64,000 nt of DNA from Pseudahrensia aquimaris (lineage in GTDB: Bacteria; Pseudomonadota; Alphaproteobacteria; Rhizobiales; Rhizobiaceae), in the NCBI RefSeq assembly GCF_042676045.1, contig NZ_JBHTJV010000005.1:186001-250000 (forward strand), written 5' to 3'. This document shows, in pieces, positions 10,301-18,178 of the stretch. Numbering within the stretch: the stretch's first letter is position 1; every line of letters starts with the position of its first letter. Both the position numbers and the translations under genes were made by a program. The notes beneath the pieces are model-generated. The model did no database searches. It saw only the letters and a list, made by a program, of their open reading frames with translations, and had not been told where the DNA came from.

Positions 10301-13300
10301 CCCGGCAAGATCGGCACTGGACGTGTTCTGGTAGGTTACTTCGCGAAGGATCTCGTTTACCAGCGCGATAGGCATAGCGCCGCCACCGTTGAGAACCACC
10401 GAGATATCGGCGGCGCCATCGTAAGTGATGTCCACGCTCTCGCCGGCAAAAGTCACCGTCTGCGTGTCCGCAGTGCCGAATGTCAGCGCATGACCCGCAA
10501 CGGTAACCACTTCGGAACCAGATTGCAGGAAATCAACCAGCGTCAAATCGAGACGGGTAAAGTCATCGTTATCGCCATCAACCACCTCGGCATCCAGACT
10601 GTTGATCCGCAACGGCGGATCGTCAGGACTGAAACTGGAAATTCCTGATGGACCGGAAAGCAGCGGGCCGTTCAAGTCGACTACAGTGATGATGTTGATG
10701 CCGTCGATCTGGACGTTGACTGTTGCAATGCTGGACGCTCCGAACTCGTCTTCCACCCGATAGGTGAACGAGTCCGCGCCCAATCCGCCTGGCGGCAGGC
10801 TGTTGAACACGCCATTTGGATCGTAGGTGAACACACCGTTGGATTGCATTGTCACAATCGCGCCGGAAGGAATGGTCACGGATTCGCCCACGATCAGTGC
10901 AGAACCATTCACCGCATTGGTCGTCAGGCTATGGCCTTCAGCATCAGTATCAGAGCCGAATGGGTTGTTCAGAACATCAATCTGCCCAACCGTGATTTCA
11001 TCTACGATCACCGTATCATCTTGGGCATTTGGCGCGCTGTTATCGCTCACCTCAATAGTAACTTGCGCCACATCAAGCCCGATGCGCGTGTTAACCGAAT
11101 TGGAAAGCGACAGAGCAAAGTTTTCACGAATCTCGAAGGTTGGATCATCGACAATGGACAGAGCGACCGTCATCGTCGGAGTGACCGCATTGGGCCGCGA
11201 GAACAAAATGCTGGTGCCGTTTGCAATCGTCGGGCTGCCGTCAAAGCTGTAATTGGTAAACAGGCCATTCGGCCCCTCAATGCCGACGGTCGCAGATTGG
11301 CCGCCGCTCGCGCCACCACCAAAATCAATGTCCTGATAGTTCATGCGAACCGAGCCATCGGCCTCGCTCAAAATCAATTGGAACGTTCCAGTGCCCGGCC
11401 CGCCGCCTTCGCGGCTCACGTCATTCCATTGAATGATAAATTCGCGGATGCCCTCGGGTGCATCCGTTGTTCTCACCAACACGTCGCCAGAGGCTTGCGT
11501 GAGATCGTCCCAAAGCGCTGCAATTGCCGGACGGCCACCAAAGGCTGTTCCGTCGAGCGCCACGTTGTTCGACACGCCAATGGGGCTGCCGAAGGTCACA
11601 TAGCCATCGGAGGAGACAAAGACGCTGTCATAGTCTTCGCCGAAGAAATTGAAATCAAATCCGATACCGGTTGACGCAATGCCGTCATTGCCCAGCGACA
11701 ACGCCAAGTCAGAATCACCGGGTCCACTAATGTCCACAAATGTGCCGGCAGGGTCGACAACGGCCGGATATGCGGCGAGCGGAGCGGTATATTCCAGCGT
11801 ATCGCCAACGCGAGAGAAGCCATCGTCAGACGTAAAGGCAACAGCATCGTCCAGCGCGTCATACAAAACCCCGACATCCGCAGCCGATGCGCCCAAATTG
11901 GAGAAAGCGAAATCGACACTAACCATCTTGCCGGGCTCTTGAGCGCCAAACAGTTCGATTTCAAAAACAGCGTTGTCACCCTCATTCACAGGGCTTGTCG
12001 GGCCGCTGATGTTCCACACCGGCTGCACATCCACCACCACAGTTGCTGAATCTGTCGAGCCATCAAGGTCGCGCATTCCATAGGTGAAGACGGCAAGCCC
12101 CGAAAACGTGCCAGACGGTGTGAAAATGATGTTCTCGCTGCTGTCCATGCTCACAACGCCCATACCGTTTGGCAGGGTAACGGGATTGGACGTGTTGATA
12201 CCTTGGCCATCAACCTCGGTTACAAGACCGCCGCCATCAGGAATAAAGTCGTTGAACAACAGCGGCAGCGTTACAGGAATTCCAGAGCCCGTAATGGCCC
12301 TATCGTTGACCGCGGCAACCGGATCATCATTACTGTTAAGATCAATGACGAGCGGCACCGGACCCACAACGTTGGAAACGGAGGTGACATTGTTTTCAGG
12401 CGAAACTTCAGTCGTTGTCACAAAGACTTCGAGCGGATAAATCACATCGTTCCCGGTCTGTGGCGGGACGAACAACACGTCGGAAAGGTCCGCCAGCGAC
12501 AGATTGATCATGCCTGCCGTGACGGTTCTTTCCACGCCACTCACGAATATCTGCGCACCGGTTGGAATGTTTCCGATCATGATATCGGTGATCATCTCTG
12601 ACCCGTCTTCATCAAACAGTTCCAGCGTGATCGCCGTTCCGATTTGCACCGTTGCATCAACCGGACCACCCACAGCATCAATGGCAATGATGGCAGCGTC
12701 CGCAACAGCATTCACTTCGAACGTGACAGAACGGGTGTCCATCATCATCGAGCCATCAGCTTCCTGTGTCGTGGCAACGATGTTGATCGTTATGTCTTCA
12801 TCGCTGTTTTCAAGCGGCAACACCCGCAATTGCGACAAGTCCCAACCGTCGATTTCGACATTCGCGAAAGGTGTGGGTGAAGTGTAGATGTTCGTGCCAT
12901 CCGTCAGCACAACACCTGTGGGAATGTTGTTCACCCGTACGGTTTGCGTTTGTGACGGATCGGCAACTGAAAACGAAACCGAAATCGGGTCGGAAGAAGC
13001 ATCCTCATCCGAAACATTGTCAGGCTGCACCACATCCAGCGTGATCGGATCGACCACAGGTTTGATGTTGAAAGTCGCCCAGCTTGTCGTCAGTTGTGTG
13101 CCGTCGCTTATGGTGTAGCGGATGAATTCGGTGCCGCTTTCATTGGATGCGGGGAAATATGAAAATGAGCCATCGCTGTTCAGCAGGAACGTCGCACCGC
13201 TTGGCAGATTGGCAGGCGGACCTCCAACGCTGATAGCATCGCCATTGGAATCAAACGCTGCAATAACGTTCAAATTGCCGCCATCCGGGTCTCTGTCATT

Positions 13301-15283
13301 GGCCAGCAGCCCAGTTGCAGCGGTAGCATTGATCGGCGTGTCTTCGTTTTCCACATAGACATTAGGCACAGCATTCGGCGTGCCATCGACCACACCAAAT
13401 GTGATCGTCGTTTGCGCACCCGTCGTCGTAATCAGCCCGTCGCGCAGTTCAAACGTAATGATGCGCGGCGTGGTGCGGTCAAAGTTCGCGTCGCTCTCGG
13501 TGTTTTCATAAGTGATCGCCTGAAGCGCTGTCTCGTAATTCTCGTTCAAAGAACGGCCAGCCAGCGTCACAACAATTTCGCCCGGCATGGACGTATCAAC
13601 CGTCGCGTTGATGCCCAAGGCCGTCATGACACCTGTATCAACGTTCAGCACATCGCCGCTGGATGCGTTTGTGAGCGTTACAACTACAGATTCCATAAGG
13701 TAGCTGTCGATATCCATGATGGTCACATCTTGGTCGACAATAGGAACGGGCGAATCCGCAATCGGTCCTGCTGGCAGGCCGTTTAGATAAGCCACGGTAT
13801 AGTTCTGGCCTACGGCAGTTGAATCGTTGCCATCAAGGTCCAATTCCTGTGTCGGCGTGACGACAGGGTTGGAGAAGATCACATCACCGTTGCCGTCCAT
13901 GTCAAATTCGACGGTTGTGGTGTTGGAGTTGTAGCTGACGAGAAACTGCGAAGAATTGGCCCAATAGGCACCAACTTGCGAAAGCGGATTATTGTTTCCC
14001 TGCGTTGTGCCAGCGACCATCAAGTCAAAGTCATCGTCAGAAATATCGAGATCCGTGCCAGCCTCGGTTGTGTAGCCATAGAGGTTGGCAAGATTGATGT
14101 TAACGGATTCCTCAATCATCGGAGAGCCGACGCGGCCGTCAATATCACTGAAGGTAATGTTGATTTCAGCCGGATTCGCCAACATGCCCGTGACAGGGTC
14201 AATAATTTCCCAGAGCACGCCCGTTGTGCCTGTTGTCAAAACTCGATCGGGACCGTTGGTGCCCACTTCAGCACCGAAATTGGTCAAAACCACCCGCATA
14301 TCGCCGCCCGGTTGGACGGTTTCAAAGGTGGTGGAAACGGTTTCCGACTGCTGCAAAACCGTTGCCCGCAAGCTAAACGTCTGGGTTGGGTCGCCATTGT
14401 CCGGGTCGAAAGTGACAGCGCCATTCCACAGCGCAACCGTGCCCAACATGCCCACAACCCCCCCGCTGGGGTTGGAAATTTCCGGTTGGGCCAAAGCCTC
14501 AATGGTGAATTCTGGGCCAAGGATGCCCTGCCATTCAGGTGCAGAGAAAACCGTTGCTTCAACCTCACCCACCTGGACTTCTAGATCCCAGTCGCCAGAC
14601 AGGCTTTCGTGGCCGGTCAGATCGTCGGAAGCAGCGATGTCAGCGCCTGTTGCTTCAGCCAGCAAAGCTGCCGCGCGCTCTCCAACAGCGCCTTGGCCAA
14701 ACGAACAGCCGTAAATCAGAATGTCGGCGTCATCGCCAAGCGCCTGGCTCAAGCCACGAAGTGTTTCTCGATACTGACCGGTAATCGTCGCTGCCGTCAG
14801 TTCGCCATCACCCAGTTGCAAACTGCCAGCCGAACCGTGGGCAAAAATGTGTACCGCATCATACGACACTGCGCCTTCGAGCGCTTGCGCAATTTGCTCA
14901 ACGCCATCGCGCCCAGCCTCAATCATAACGACCTGTGCGCCCGGCTCCAGCGCCGAAATCAGATCTTCCTGATCGGGAACGCCTGCGTCGATGAACACGA
15001 TTTCACGACGCTCGGAAGCAACTGATTCGCCCGAACGCTCAAAATCCTTCACCCCTGCCGCAGCACCATCAGTCTCGTCTTGAACCGCATGACTGGTCGC
15101 CATGTAATCGTCGGCCAACTGGCTGTGCGCCGCTTGACCAGCAATATCGAGCGCGGTTTCTACCGTCGCCGCATCCAACAGAATGCGCGGTTCCAGCGCC
15201 CGCATGAGCGGTTTTTCCCGTGAAGGGGCAGGCACGTCCTGCCTGTTCTTTCGTCTGAAAATCGATTTGAATCGCCCCGACAT
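4382..15283 (-). CDS. Giant LEPR-XLL / DUF4347 tandem-repeat surface protein (3633 aa)
   Basis: Predicted giant exported surface protein. It begins with a short basic segment and the motif ALEPRILLDAA (residues 29-39), the LEPR-XLL sorting-type motif. A DUF4347 domain covers about residues 93-255 (HIFAHGSAGSLQLG and ILIYGCSFGQG). Cadherin/Ig-like domains follow, then a Calx-beta-like region with an embedded nidogen-like domain (about 1084-1411). About five compound repeats of roughly 240 residues fill residues 1690-2910, each pairing a tandem-95 unit (LANDTDPD, FTPDADYFG, DGNG) with a second unit (YTENDAPI, LTNGQIGD, ADYxxALQ). Two or three putative-Ig domains (GLPAGL, about 3120-3385) and a unique C-terminal region complete it. 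No RTX nonapeptides are visible. SD-like GGAAAG precedes the start. It heads the operon with TolC-like and adaptor genes. Confidence 0.93.
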   Translation of the reverse strand: MSGRFKSIFRRKNRQDVPAPSREKPLMRALEPRILLDAATVETALDIAGQAAHSQLADDYMATSHAVQDETDGAAAGVKDFERSGESVASERREIVFIDAGVPDQEDLISALEPGAQVVMIEAGRDGVEQIAQALEGAVSYDAVHIFAHGSAGSLQLGDGELTAATITGQYRETLRGLSQALGDDADILIYGCSFGQGAVGERAAALLAEATGADIAASDDLTGHESLSGDWDLEVQVGEVEATVFSAPEWQGILGPEFTIEALAQPEISNPSGGVVGMLGTVALWNGAVTFDPDNGDPTQTFSLRATVLQQSETVSTTFETVQPGGDMRVVLTNFGAEVGTNGPDRVLTTGTTGVLWEIIDPVTGMLANPAEINITFSDIDGRVGSPMIEESVNINLANLYGYTTEAGTDLDISDDDFDLMVAGTTQGNNNPLSQVGAYWANSSQFLVSYNSNTTTVEFDMDGNGDVIFSNPVVTPTQELDLDGNDSTAVGQNYTVAYLNGLPAGPIADSPVPIVDQDVTIMDIDSYLMESVVVTLTNASSGDVLNVDTGVMTALGINATVDTSMPGEIVVTLAGRSLNENYETALQAITYENTESDANFDRTTPRIITFELRDGLITTTGAQTTITFGVVDGTPNAVPNVYVENEDTPINATAATGLLANDRDPDGGNLNVIAAFDSNGDAISVGGPPANLPSGATFLLNSDGSFSYFPASNESGTEFIRYTISDGTQLTTSWATFNIKPVVDPITLDVVQPDNVSDEDASSDPISVSFSVADPSQTQTVRVNNIPTGVVLTDGTNIYTSPTPFANVEIDGWDLSQLRVLPLENSDEDITINIVATTQEADGSMMMDTRSVTFEVNAVADAAIIAIDAVGGPVDATVQIGTAITLELFDEDGSEMITDIMIGNIPTGAQIFVSGVERTVTAGMINLSLADLSDVLFVPPQTGNDVIYPLEVFVTTTEVSPENNVTSVSNVVGPVPLVIDLNSNDDPVAAVNDRAITGSGIPVTLPLLFNDFIPDGGGLVTEVDGQGINTSNPVTLPNGMGVVSMDSSENIIFTPSGTFSGLAVFTYGMRDLDGSTDSATVVVDVQPVWNISGPTSPVNEGDNAVFEIELFGAQEPGKMVSVDFAFSNLGASAADVGVLYDALDDAVAFTSDDGFSRVGDTLEYTAPLAAYPAVVDPAGTFVDISGPGDSDLALSLGNDGIASTGIGFDFNFFGEDYDSVFVSSDGYVTFGSPIGVSNNVALDGTAFGGRPAIAALWDDLTQASGDVLVRTTDAPEGIREFIIQWNDVSREGGGPGTGTFQLILSEADGSVRMNYQDIDFGGGASGGQSATVGIEGPNGLFTNYSFDGSPTIANGTSILFSRPNAVTPTMTVALSIVDDPTFEIRENFALSLSNSVNTRIGLDVAQVTIEVSDNSAPNAQDDTVIVDEITVGQIDVLNNPFGSDTDAEGHSLTTNAVNGSALIVGESVTIPSGAIVTMQSNGVFTYDPNGVFNSLPPGGLGADSFTYRVEDEFGASSIATVNVQIDGINIITVVDLNGPLLSGPSGISSFSPDDPPLRINSLDAEVVDGDNDDFTRLDLTLVDFLQSGSEVVTVAGHALTFGTADTQTVTFAGESVDITYDGAADISVVLNGGGAMPIALVNEILREVTYQNTSSADLAGLRQIEFQTNDGIDPSLVATARINVVGSNVAPDAQDDVLSTPVAEDSSITIAASTLLFNDSDADFDPITIIAVDGGANGNAVLDGSGDVVFTPNADFNGTAQFTYTIADGNGATADATVTITVTSVLDAPRIDLNGVIPGRDYTANYVEGGAPVSLLDSTGFVLNPDGGTIDTLTITLTNGFVGDRFSIGALPGGIAANVTPSSGLTGLTADGPVTIILSNPTTSANYTAALQAITFETISDAPNLSGRMIEISANGNGLDSNSATVAISVSPTNDGPQANDDGFFTLLEDASFVISPTDLLANDTDPDLEPLTVTDVLNPINGSVTFMGNGDIRFVPDADYFGPAAFDYEISDADGETSIATVRLTVQSVNDVPELDLDGTASGIDHQDTYFENGPGVALVSADLTLTDRDDSNLAFVTARLTNGLVGDRLFSEGTLPAGITLVVNPSSNLIVDGEIQLSLAGNATLADYRSALQTLRFETSSDRPDVTPRQIEIVANDGEDTSLIAISEILIVPVNDAPVAVNDGPFVLAEDTTLIIAPSALLSNDSDPDGDALTFMSIDNVTNGSAVITGSGDIEFTPDSDYFGPAQFDYVINDGNGETAIGTVTLDVTPVNDTPFIDLDANELGIDFSASYTENDPPIAVVDGTVTLADVDDAQLEGVTLVLTNGRIGDVLSHEALPSGITASITPSSALVVDGTITMTLFGSASLADYQIALQAVRYASVSEDPNETTRTITIQADDGETTSLVATSSIAVTAVNDLPTAVGDGPLTTGENEALTITPAELLGNDIDLDDTNLTITSVSGATNGTVVINGSGNIIYTPDNAYFGSDSFDYEITDPDGAVSTATVAIDVTPINDAPELDANGVAASGVNYTITYTENDAPLSIVAADFDIYDQDDTELESAEIVLTNGQIGDRLTAPGSLGAISIFVSPTGSLVAPGPVTISLVGTGTIAEYEAAFAAIEYANVTEEPDTTPRVLEMTAFDGEDTSIVVTTTINVVSVNDLPVANADQALSIDEDGVLTVDPADLMANDTDLEAAPLVFSGVGNPLNGTVALNGSGLIEFTPDANFFGAAGFEYTITDGDGATASAFVDVLVSSVNDEPDVDLNGGGSGDNYVAQYTENDAPIAVIGSSVAVGDVDDANIESAVVQLTNGQVGDIVSAPANVGPISISVTPSGTLSAPGPVTVLMTGTATLAEYEAALASVLYSSDSESPSTDDRVFSVTVNDGTDDSPAATSTIEVISVNDVPVAQADAGFTMLEDGTITISPLANDTDLDGDVLQIIEIDGVAIAPGETVNIANGSVTLAADGMDVEFVPAADYNGAISFSYRVTDGQASDVSSVSIDVIPVNDAPRPQDDGPVILAEDTSVSFNPIAANDSDPEGDPLTLTAVQGIAVSAGSSVPVDNGTIVVDADGETLLFTPNPDFFGQVVVSYTVSDGTDTASAEIIYDVTPVNDPTLAVSTPSNRTLNDGEIVNLPMGQHFADVDGDALAFAASGLPAGLSINASTGIISGQIASDASQSGPYTITVEATDGLSPVASVSFNMDVLNTIPTASPAQTVPLFEGSDFAYVVGDLFNDADGDVLTIDATGLPVWMSYDVSNGVLTGTVPSDAALFGPVTVALAADDNQGGTAATVVTFVPQNEAPVPTGPAPIIRTQETQDVFFDVSAAFVDGGNDTDPLTFQVTGLPAGLTFAPDSALISGTLEAGTQRVEPYYVIMTADDGQGGVVSQTLTLRVFDLGSAVEEPKFGGVAADEASAFALTPSRLVSATEVSNSSLLDALNEAEDLSGIDLLDDNSLILTAAVDGMDSLNATQSASIVGGAIPEEAFDDLDAAGEWIGAAVSEDTYLPGSSEAVSVENLTIEANRTGAALFIEITMPGDDRSFMDDLTIALRGGDELPAWMKVLRAGFISANPPANVIAVELELSIGEEAKRMVRVDLADGSVVELVDDGKDEKAGAPVIEKPVEPERIRGSK
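6480..10210. repeat. About 720-740-bp compound repeats inside the LEPR-XLL protein gene
   Basis: Homologous segments encoding LLxNDxDPD lie near 6488, 7203, 7927, 8667, 9387 and 10120, spacing 715-740 bases (about 240 codons). Unlike the right-hand adhesin, copies are clearly diverged in DNA. Confidence 0.75.
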
Positions 15284-15487
15284 ATGTCACGCTTTCCTGC
15301 CAACGAACACGCGCACTCCGCCTGACGACAGACAGAGTCCGGGCGTTCCACCCAAAACCTTTGGGGGAACAATGGGGTTAACATGGTTAGCATCGCGTTA
15401 ATGATGAGCGATAACGGCCAAACGGGGTAAGGATTGATGAAAGCATTTTGCAGCAAATTTCATCGCATTTGCATAAAACGTGTCGCC

Positions 15488-15721
15488 TCAAGGCGCCTCG
15501 CGTCCAAGCTGAATGAGCATGTCGCGGAGTTCTGCGGACAAGCAATGCCCGCTTTCCAGCGCAAAAACATAAGCCTGCGTTAGCAAAAACCCGTGCGCCG
15601 GCAGGTCGCCTTCGGCAAGTTTCAACAAAGCAGCTTGGTGATATAAGTGCGCAAGGTTTTCCGCGTCTTGCCGCTCATGCGCAGCAAGAATTGCCGCATC
15701 CAGCGCGGCTGCATCTTCCAT
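15488..15721 (-). CDS. Small helical protein coupled to Rieske oxygenase
   Basis: A 77-residue, mostly helical soluble protein (starting MEDAAALDAAILAAHERQD) of no family I recognise. The ATG at 15721 overlaps the stop of the upstream Rieske oxygenase gene by one base (TGATG), which indicates translational coupling and is why this start is preferred over one 63 bases further upstream. No signal peptide or membrane segment is present. It contains one cysteine (SGHCLSAELRD). The tight coupling suggests a shared function with the oxygenase, for example stability or delivery of substrate or electrons, but that is inference. Confidence 0.7.
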   Translation of the reverse strand: MEDAAALDAAILAAHERQDAENLAHLYHQAALLKLAEGDLPAHGFLLTQAYVFALESGHCLSAELRDMLIQLGREAP

Positions 15722-16884
15722 CAGCCAGCAACGCCTTCGCCCGCCTTCAACATCTGGCTGGCGACCCAGTGGTGAAAAACCCATGTCGGCTCATCCATGA
15801 CAGGAGAAAACTTGCCTCCATCAAAATAGCGCCCGTGCCGCCCCGCCTGCATGCCTTCGACCACGAAAATGTCTTCCTCAAACACTTCCTTCCAAAGTGC
15901 CGCATTCTTGGCCCGCAAATCGGCGTATTCATCGCCCGTCATGCTCTCGTCAGCATAGTAAAGCGCAATACGTTCAGTCGTGTTGCCAATATCATCCGGC
16001 ACCAGAATTATCGCAAAGCGGTGATCGCGGTGAACACCCAGCAGAACGTTTGGAAACAGCGCGATATATTCCGCCGACTTGTCCCATTTTTCAGCCAGCC
16101 CATCATAGTTCGCAAACGCCTGATTGTCGGAGAGTTTCGGATCATAAACCACCGTCCCCTGCCCCGCAAAACGCCCTTGCTCCATGATGTGATAATGGTC
16201 TTCCAGTCGTGAATAAGAGTTCAATCCCGGATGCACCCAAGGCAGGTGGTAGCTCTCGCAATAGTTCTCTACCGCAAGTTTCCAATTGCATTTCACTTTC
16301 AGCTCAAAGGTCGAATCCGCGCCGCCAAAATAGGATGGCTTCTCGAATTCACTCCAGCGCTCCAGCAATTCAGACGCCGCTTCTTCGAATGGCGGCGCAT
16401 CGCCGGAAATGTTCACAAACACTACATCTTGCCAAACATGGCTACGGATTTCGATCAGGCCCAGCGCATCGCGGTCAATCTCGTGATGCATATTCTGGCC
16501 CGGTCCGCCCACATGCGGCGTGGTTTTCAGTGCGCCTTTGAGATCGTAGCACCATGAATGATACGGACAGCGAATGACGCCGCGCATCTTCTTCGGCTCC
16601 TCCACCAATATCATGCCGCGGTGCCGACACGTATTTTGGAAAACCCGAACCTGCCCATCCTGCCCGCGCACCATCAAAAGCGGCATCCCCAGGAATGTCA
16701 CCGGCTTGGCGTTAGCCTGTTCCGGCACATCGGCCGCAAAGCCCATTGCTGCCCAATTGCCAAAGAAGACGTGCTCCCGCTCCGCATCAAATGTCTGCTG
16801 GTCGATATAGAATTCATTGGGCAACCCCGTGGCCTTCGACACAGGCTGCAGAACACCGTTCAACACGTTCACATCGAAGCCCAT
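15721..16884 (-). CDS. Rieske non-haem iron oxygenase, alpha-subunit type
   Basis: A 387-residue Rieske oxygenase. The [2Fe-2S] ligands are C86-x-H88 and C106-x2-H109 (NTCRHRG and CPYHSWCYD). The catalytic domain has the mononuclear iron motif region ENYCESYHLPWVHP around residues 205-220, with two histidines. Members of this family hydroxylate or N-demethylate aromatic rings and quaternary amines (for example carnitine, glycine betaine or stachydrine); which substrate applies here cannot be read from the sequence. No reductase gene is adjacent, although a ferredoxin-type reductase is encoded 6 kb away at 22568. A coupled 77-residue gene follows. A terminator separates it from the upstream TRAP gene, so it probably has its own promoter in 16885-16998. 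Confidence 0.9.
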   Translation of the reverse strand: MGFDVNVLNGVLQPVSKATGLPNEFYIDQQTFDAEREHVFFGNWAAMGFAADVPEQANAKPVTFLGMPLLMVRGQDGQVRVFQNTCRHRGMILVEEPKKMRGVIRCPYHSWCYDLKGALKTTPHVGGPGQNMHHEIDRDALGLIEIRSHVWQDVVFVNISGDAPPFEEAASELLERWSEFEKPSYFGGADSTFELKVKCNWKLAVENYCESYHLPWVHPGLNSYSRLEDHYHIMEQGRFAGQGTVVYDPKLSDNQAFANYDGLAEKWDKSAEYIALFPNVLLGVHRDHRFAIILVPDDIGNTTERIALYYADESMTGDEYADLRAKNAALWKEVFEEDIFVVEGMQAGRHGRYFDGGKFSPVMDEPTWVFHHWVASQMLKAGEGVAG

Positions 16885-16998
16885 AACACGCTCTCCTCAA
16901 ACCGGCGGACTGTTAGCAGCTAACCCCAGCGTGGCCTTTGCGCCTATGGAATTTTGCGGCACGAAATGCCTCCTTCTGTTCCCCCTGCGACACGGCAC

Positions 16999-17030
16999 AA
17001 AAAAACCGCTGCGGGAGGCTTTCCCGCAGC
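16999..17030 (-). terminator. Rho-independent terminator of the TRAP binding-protein gene
   Basis: Perfect 9-bp inverted repeat GCTGCGGGA / TCCCGCAGC (17008-17016 and 17022-17030) with a 5-base loop, followed on the minus strand by seven T residues (16999-17005). It lies 37 bases after the stop codon of the solute-binding protein gene and insulates it from the Rieske gene. Confidence 0.9.
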
Positions 17031-17066
17031 AGCTTGCACGCCCGAGGGTCTGCTGGTTGGAAAGAC

Positions 17067-18095
17067 TTACTTGGAGTATTTTTCGATCAGCATTTTCGCA
17101 TCATTGACCATCGCAGCGCCATCACGGCCCTTCTCGGTCATTTCCGCCGCCCAGGCATCGGAGACTTTTTGTCCCGCAGCCTGCCACTTGGCCAATTCTT
17201 CGCCTTCAATAGCAACGAACGCATTCTTGCGATCCTCGGCCACCTTGCGAGCGGGAGCATCGGCATCCCACATCACTTGCCCGACCCATTCAGCGGCCAT
17301 CAGGCCCGAATTGTCGTCGATCACCTTCTTCAGATCATCCGGCATGGCATCGTATTTGGCTTTGTTCATCGCGAAAACAAACACCGCCGTATAAAGCGCC
17401 CGGTCGCCGCCAAACTCGGTGTGCGTGTTGGTCAGTTCCGAGACTTTCAGCGCCTTAGTCACTTCCCATGGAATAACCGTACCATCAATTACACCTTTTG
17501 AAAGCGCTTCCGGCACAGCGGGAACAGGCATGCCAATCGGCGTTGCGCCCGCTTCGCTGAGCAGATTGTTGATCACCCGCGTTGGTCCGCGCAGCTTTTT
17601 GCCAGCCATATCTTCCAGCGAGCGAATGCCGTCGCCTTTGGCATGAATGACACCAGGACCATGAACGTGCATAGCGATGATCTTCACGTCCTTGAACTCG
17701 TCAGCCCCGTGTTTTTCGACATAGTCCATCAGCGCTTTAGATGTCGCAGGCGCGTTGGTCATCATAAATGGCAGTTCAAAAGCCTCCACGCTTGGGAAAC
17801 GACCTGGCGTGTAGCCCGGCAACGTCCAGCCGAGATCGACCACACCGTCTTTCACTTGGTCATACAGCTGTGGCGGCTTGCCGCCCAATTGCATCGTCGG
17901 GAAAATATCAATTTCGATGCGACCGCCAGATTCCTTCTCAACCTTTTCCGCCCACGGCGTCAGAAACTTCGCTGGCACGGTGGCAGGCGCAGGCAAAAAG
18001 TGCTGCATTTTCAGCGTAACTTCCTGCGCGAAAGCGGATGTTGAGGACATAAGCGCGGCAGCAACAGCACCCGCGACAAGCATTTGACGAAACAT
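17067..18095 (-). CDS. TRAP transporter solute-binding protein, DctP family
   Basis: Periplasmic binding protein (342 residues) of the DctP family, which captures organic acids and related solutes for a TRAP symporter. The start at 18095 follows a strong GGGAGGAA Shine-Dalgarno and opens with a signal peptide (MFRQMLVAGAVAAALMS, cleavage near AFAQE). Family hallmarks include KFLTPWAEKVEKESGGRIEI, the loop LRGPTRVINNLLSEAGATPI with the conserved arginine that usually pairs with the ligand carboxylate, and GVIDGTVIPWEV. No DctQ or DctM membrane genes lie beside it and a terminator follows, so it is an orphan that must use permease subunits encoded elsewhere. The ligand is unknown. Confidence 0.92.
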   Translation of the reverse strand: MFRQMLVAGAVAAALMSSTSAFAQEVTLKMQHFLPAPATVPAKFLTPWAEKVEKESGGRIEIDIFPTMQLGGKPPQLYDQVKDGVVDLGWTLPGYTPGRFPSVEAFELPFMMTNAPATSKALMDYVEKHGADEFKDVKIIAMHVHGPGVIHAKGDGIRSLEDMAGKKLRGPTRVINNLLSEAGATPIGMPVPAVPEALSKGVIDGTVIPWEVTKALKVSELTNTHTEFGGDRALYTAVFVFAMNKAKYDAMPDDLKKVIDDNSGLMAAEWVGQVMWDADAPARKVAEDRKNAFVAIEGEELAKWQAAGQKVSDAWAAEMTEKGRDGAAMVNDAKMLIEKYSK

Positions 18096-18178
18096 GGATT
18101 TCCTCCCAGAAAACAGGCCCGGGGTGAGCCCTTCAGTGGCAAATCTATGCAGACCAACCCGCCAAAGCAACATCCAGC

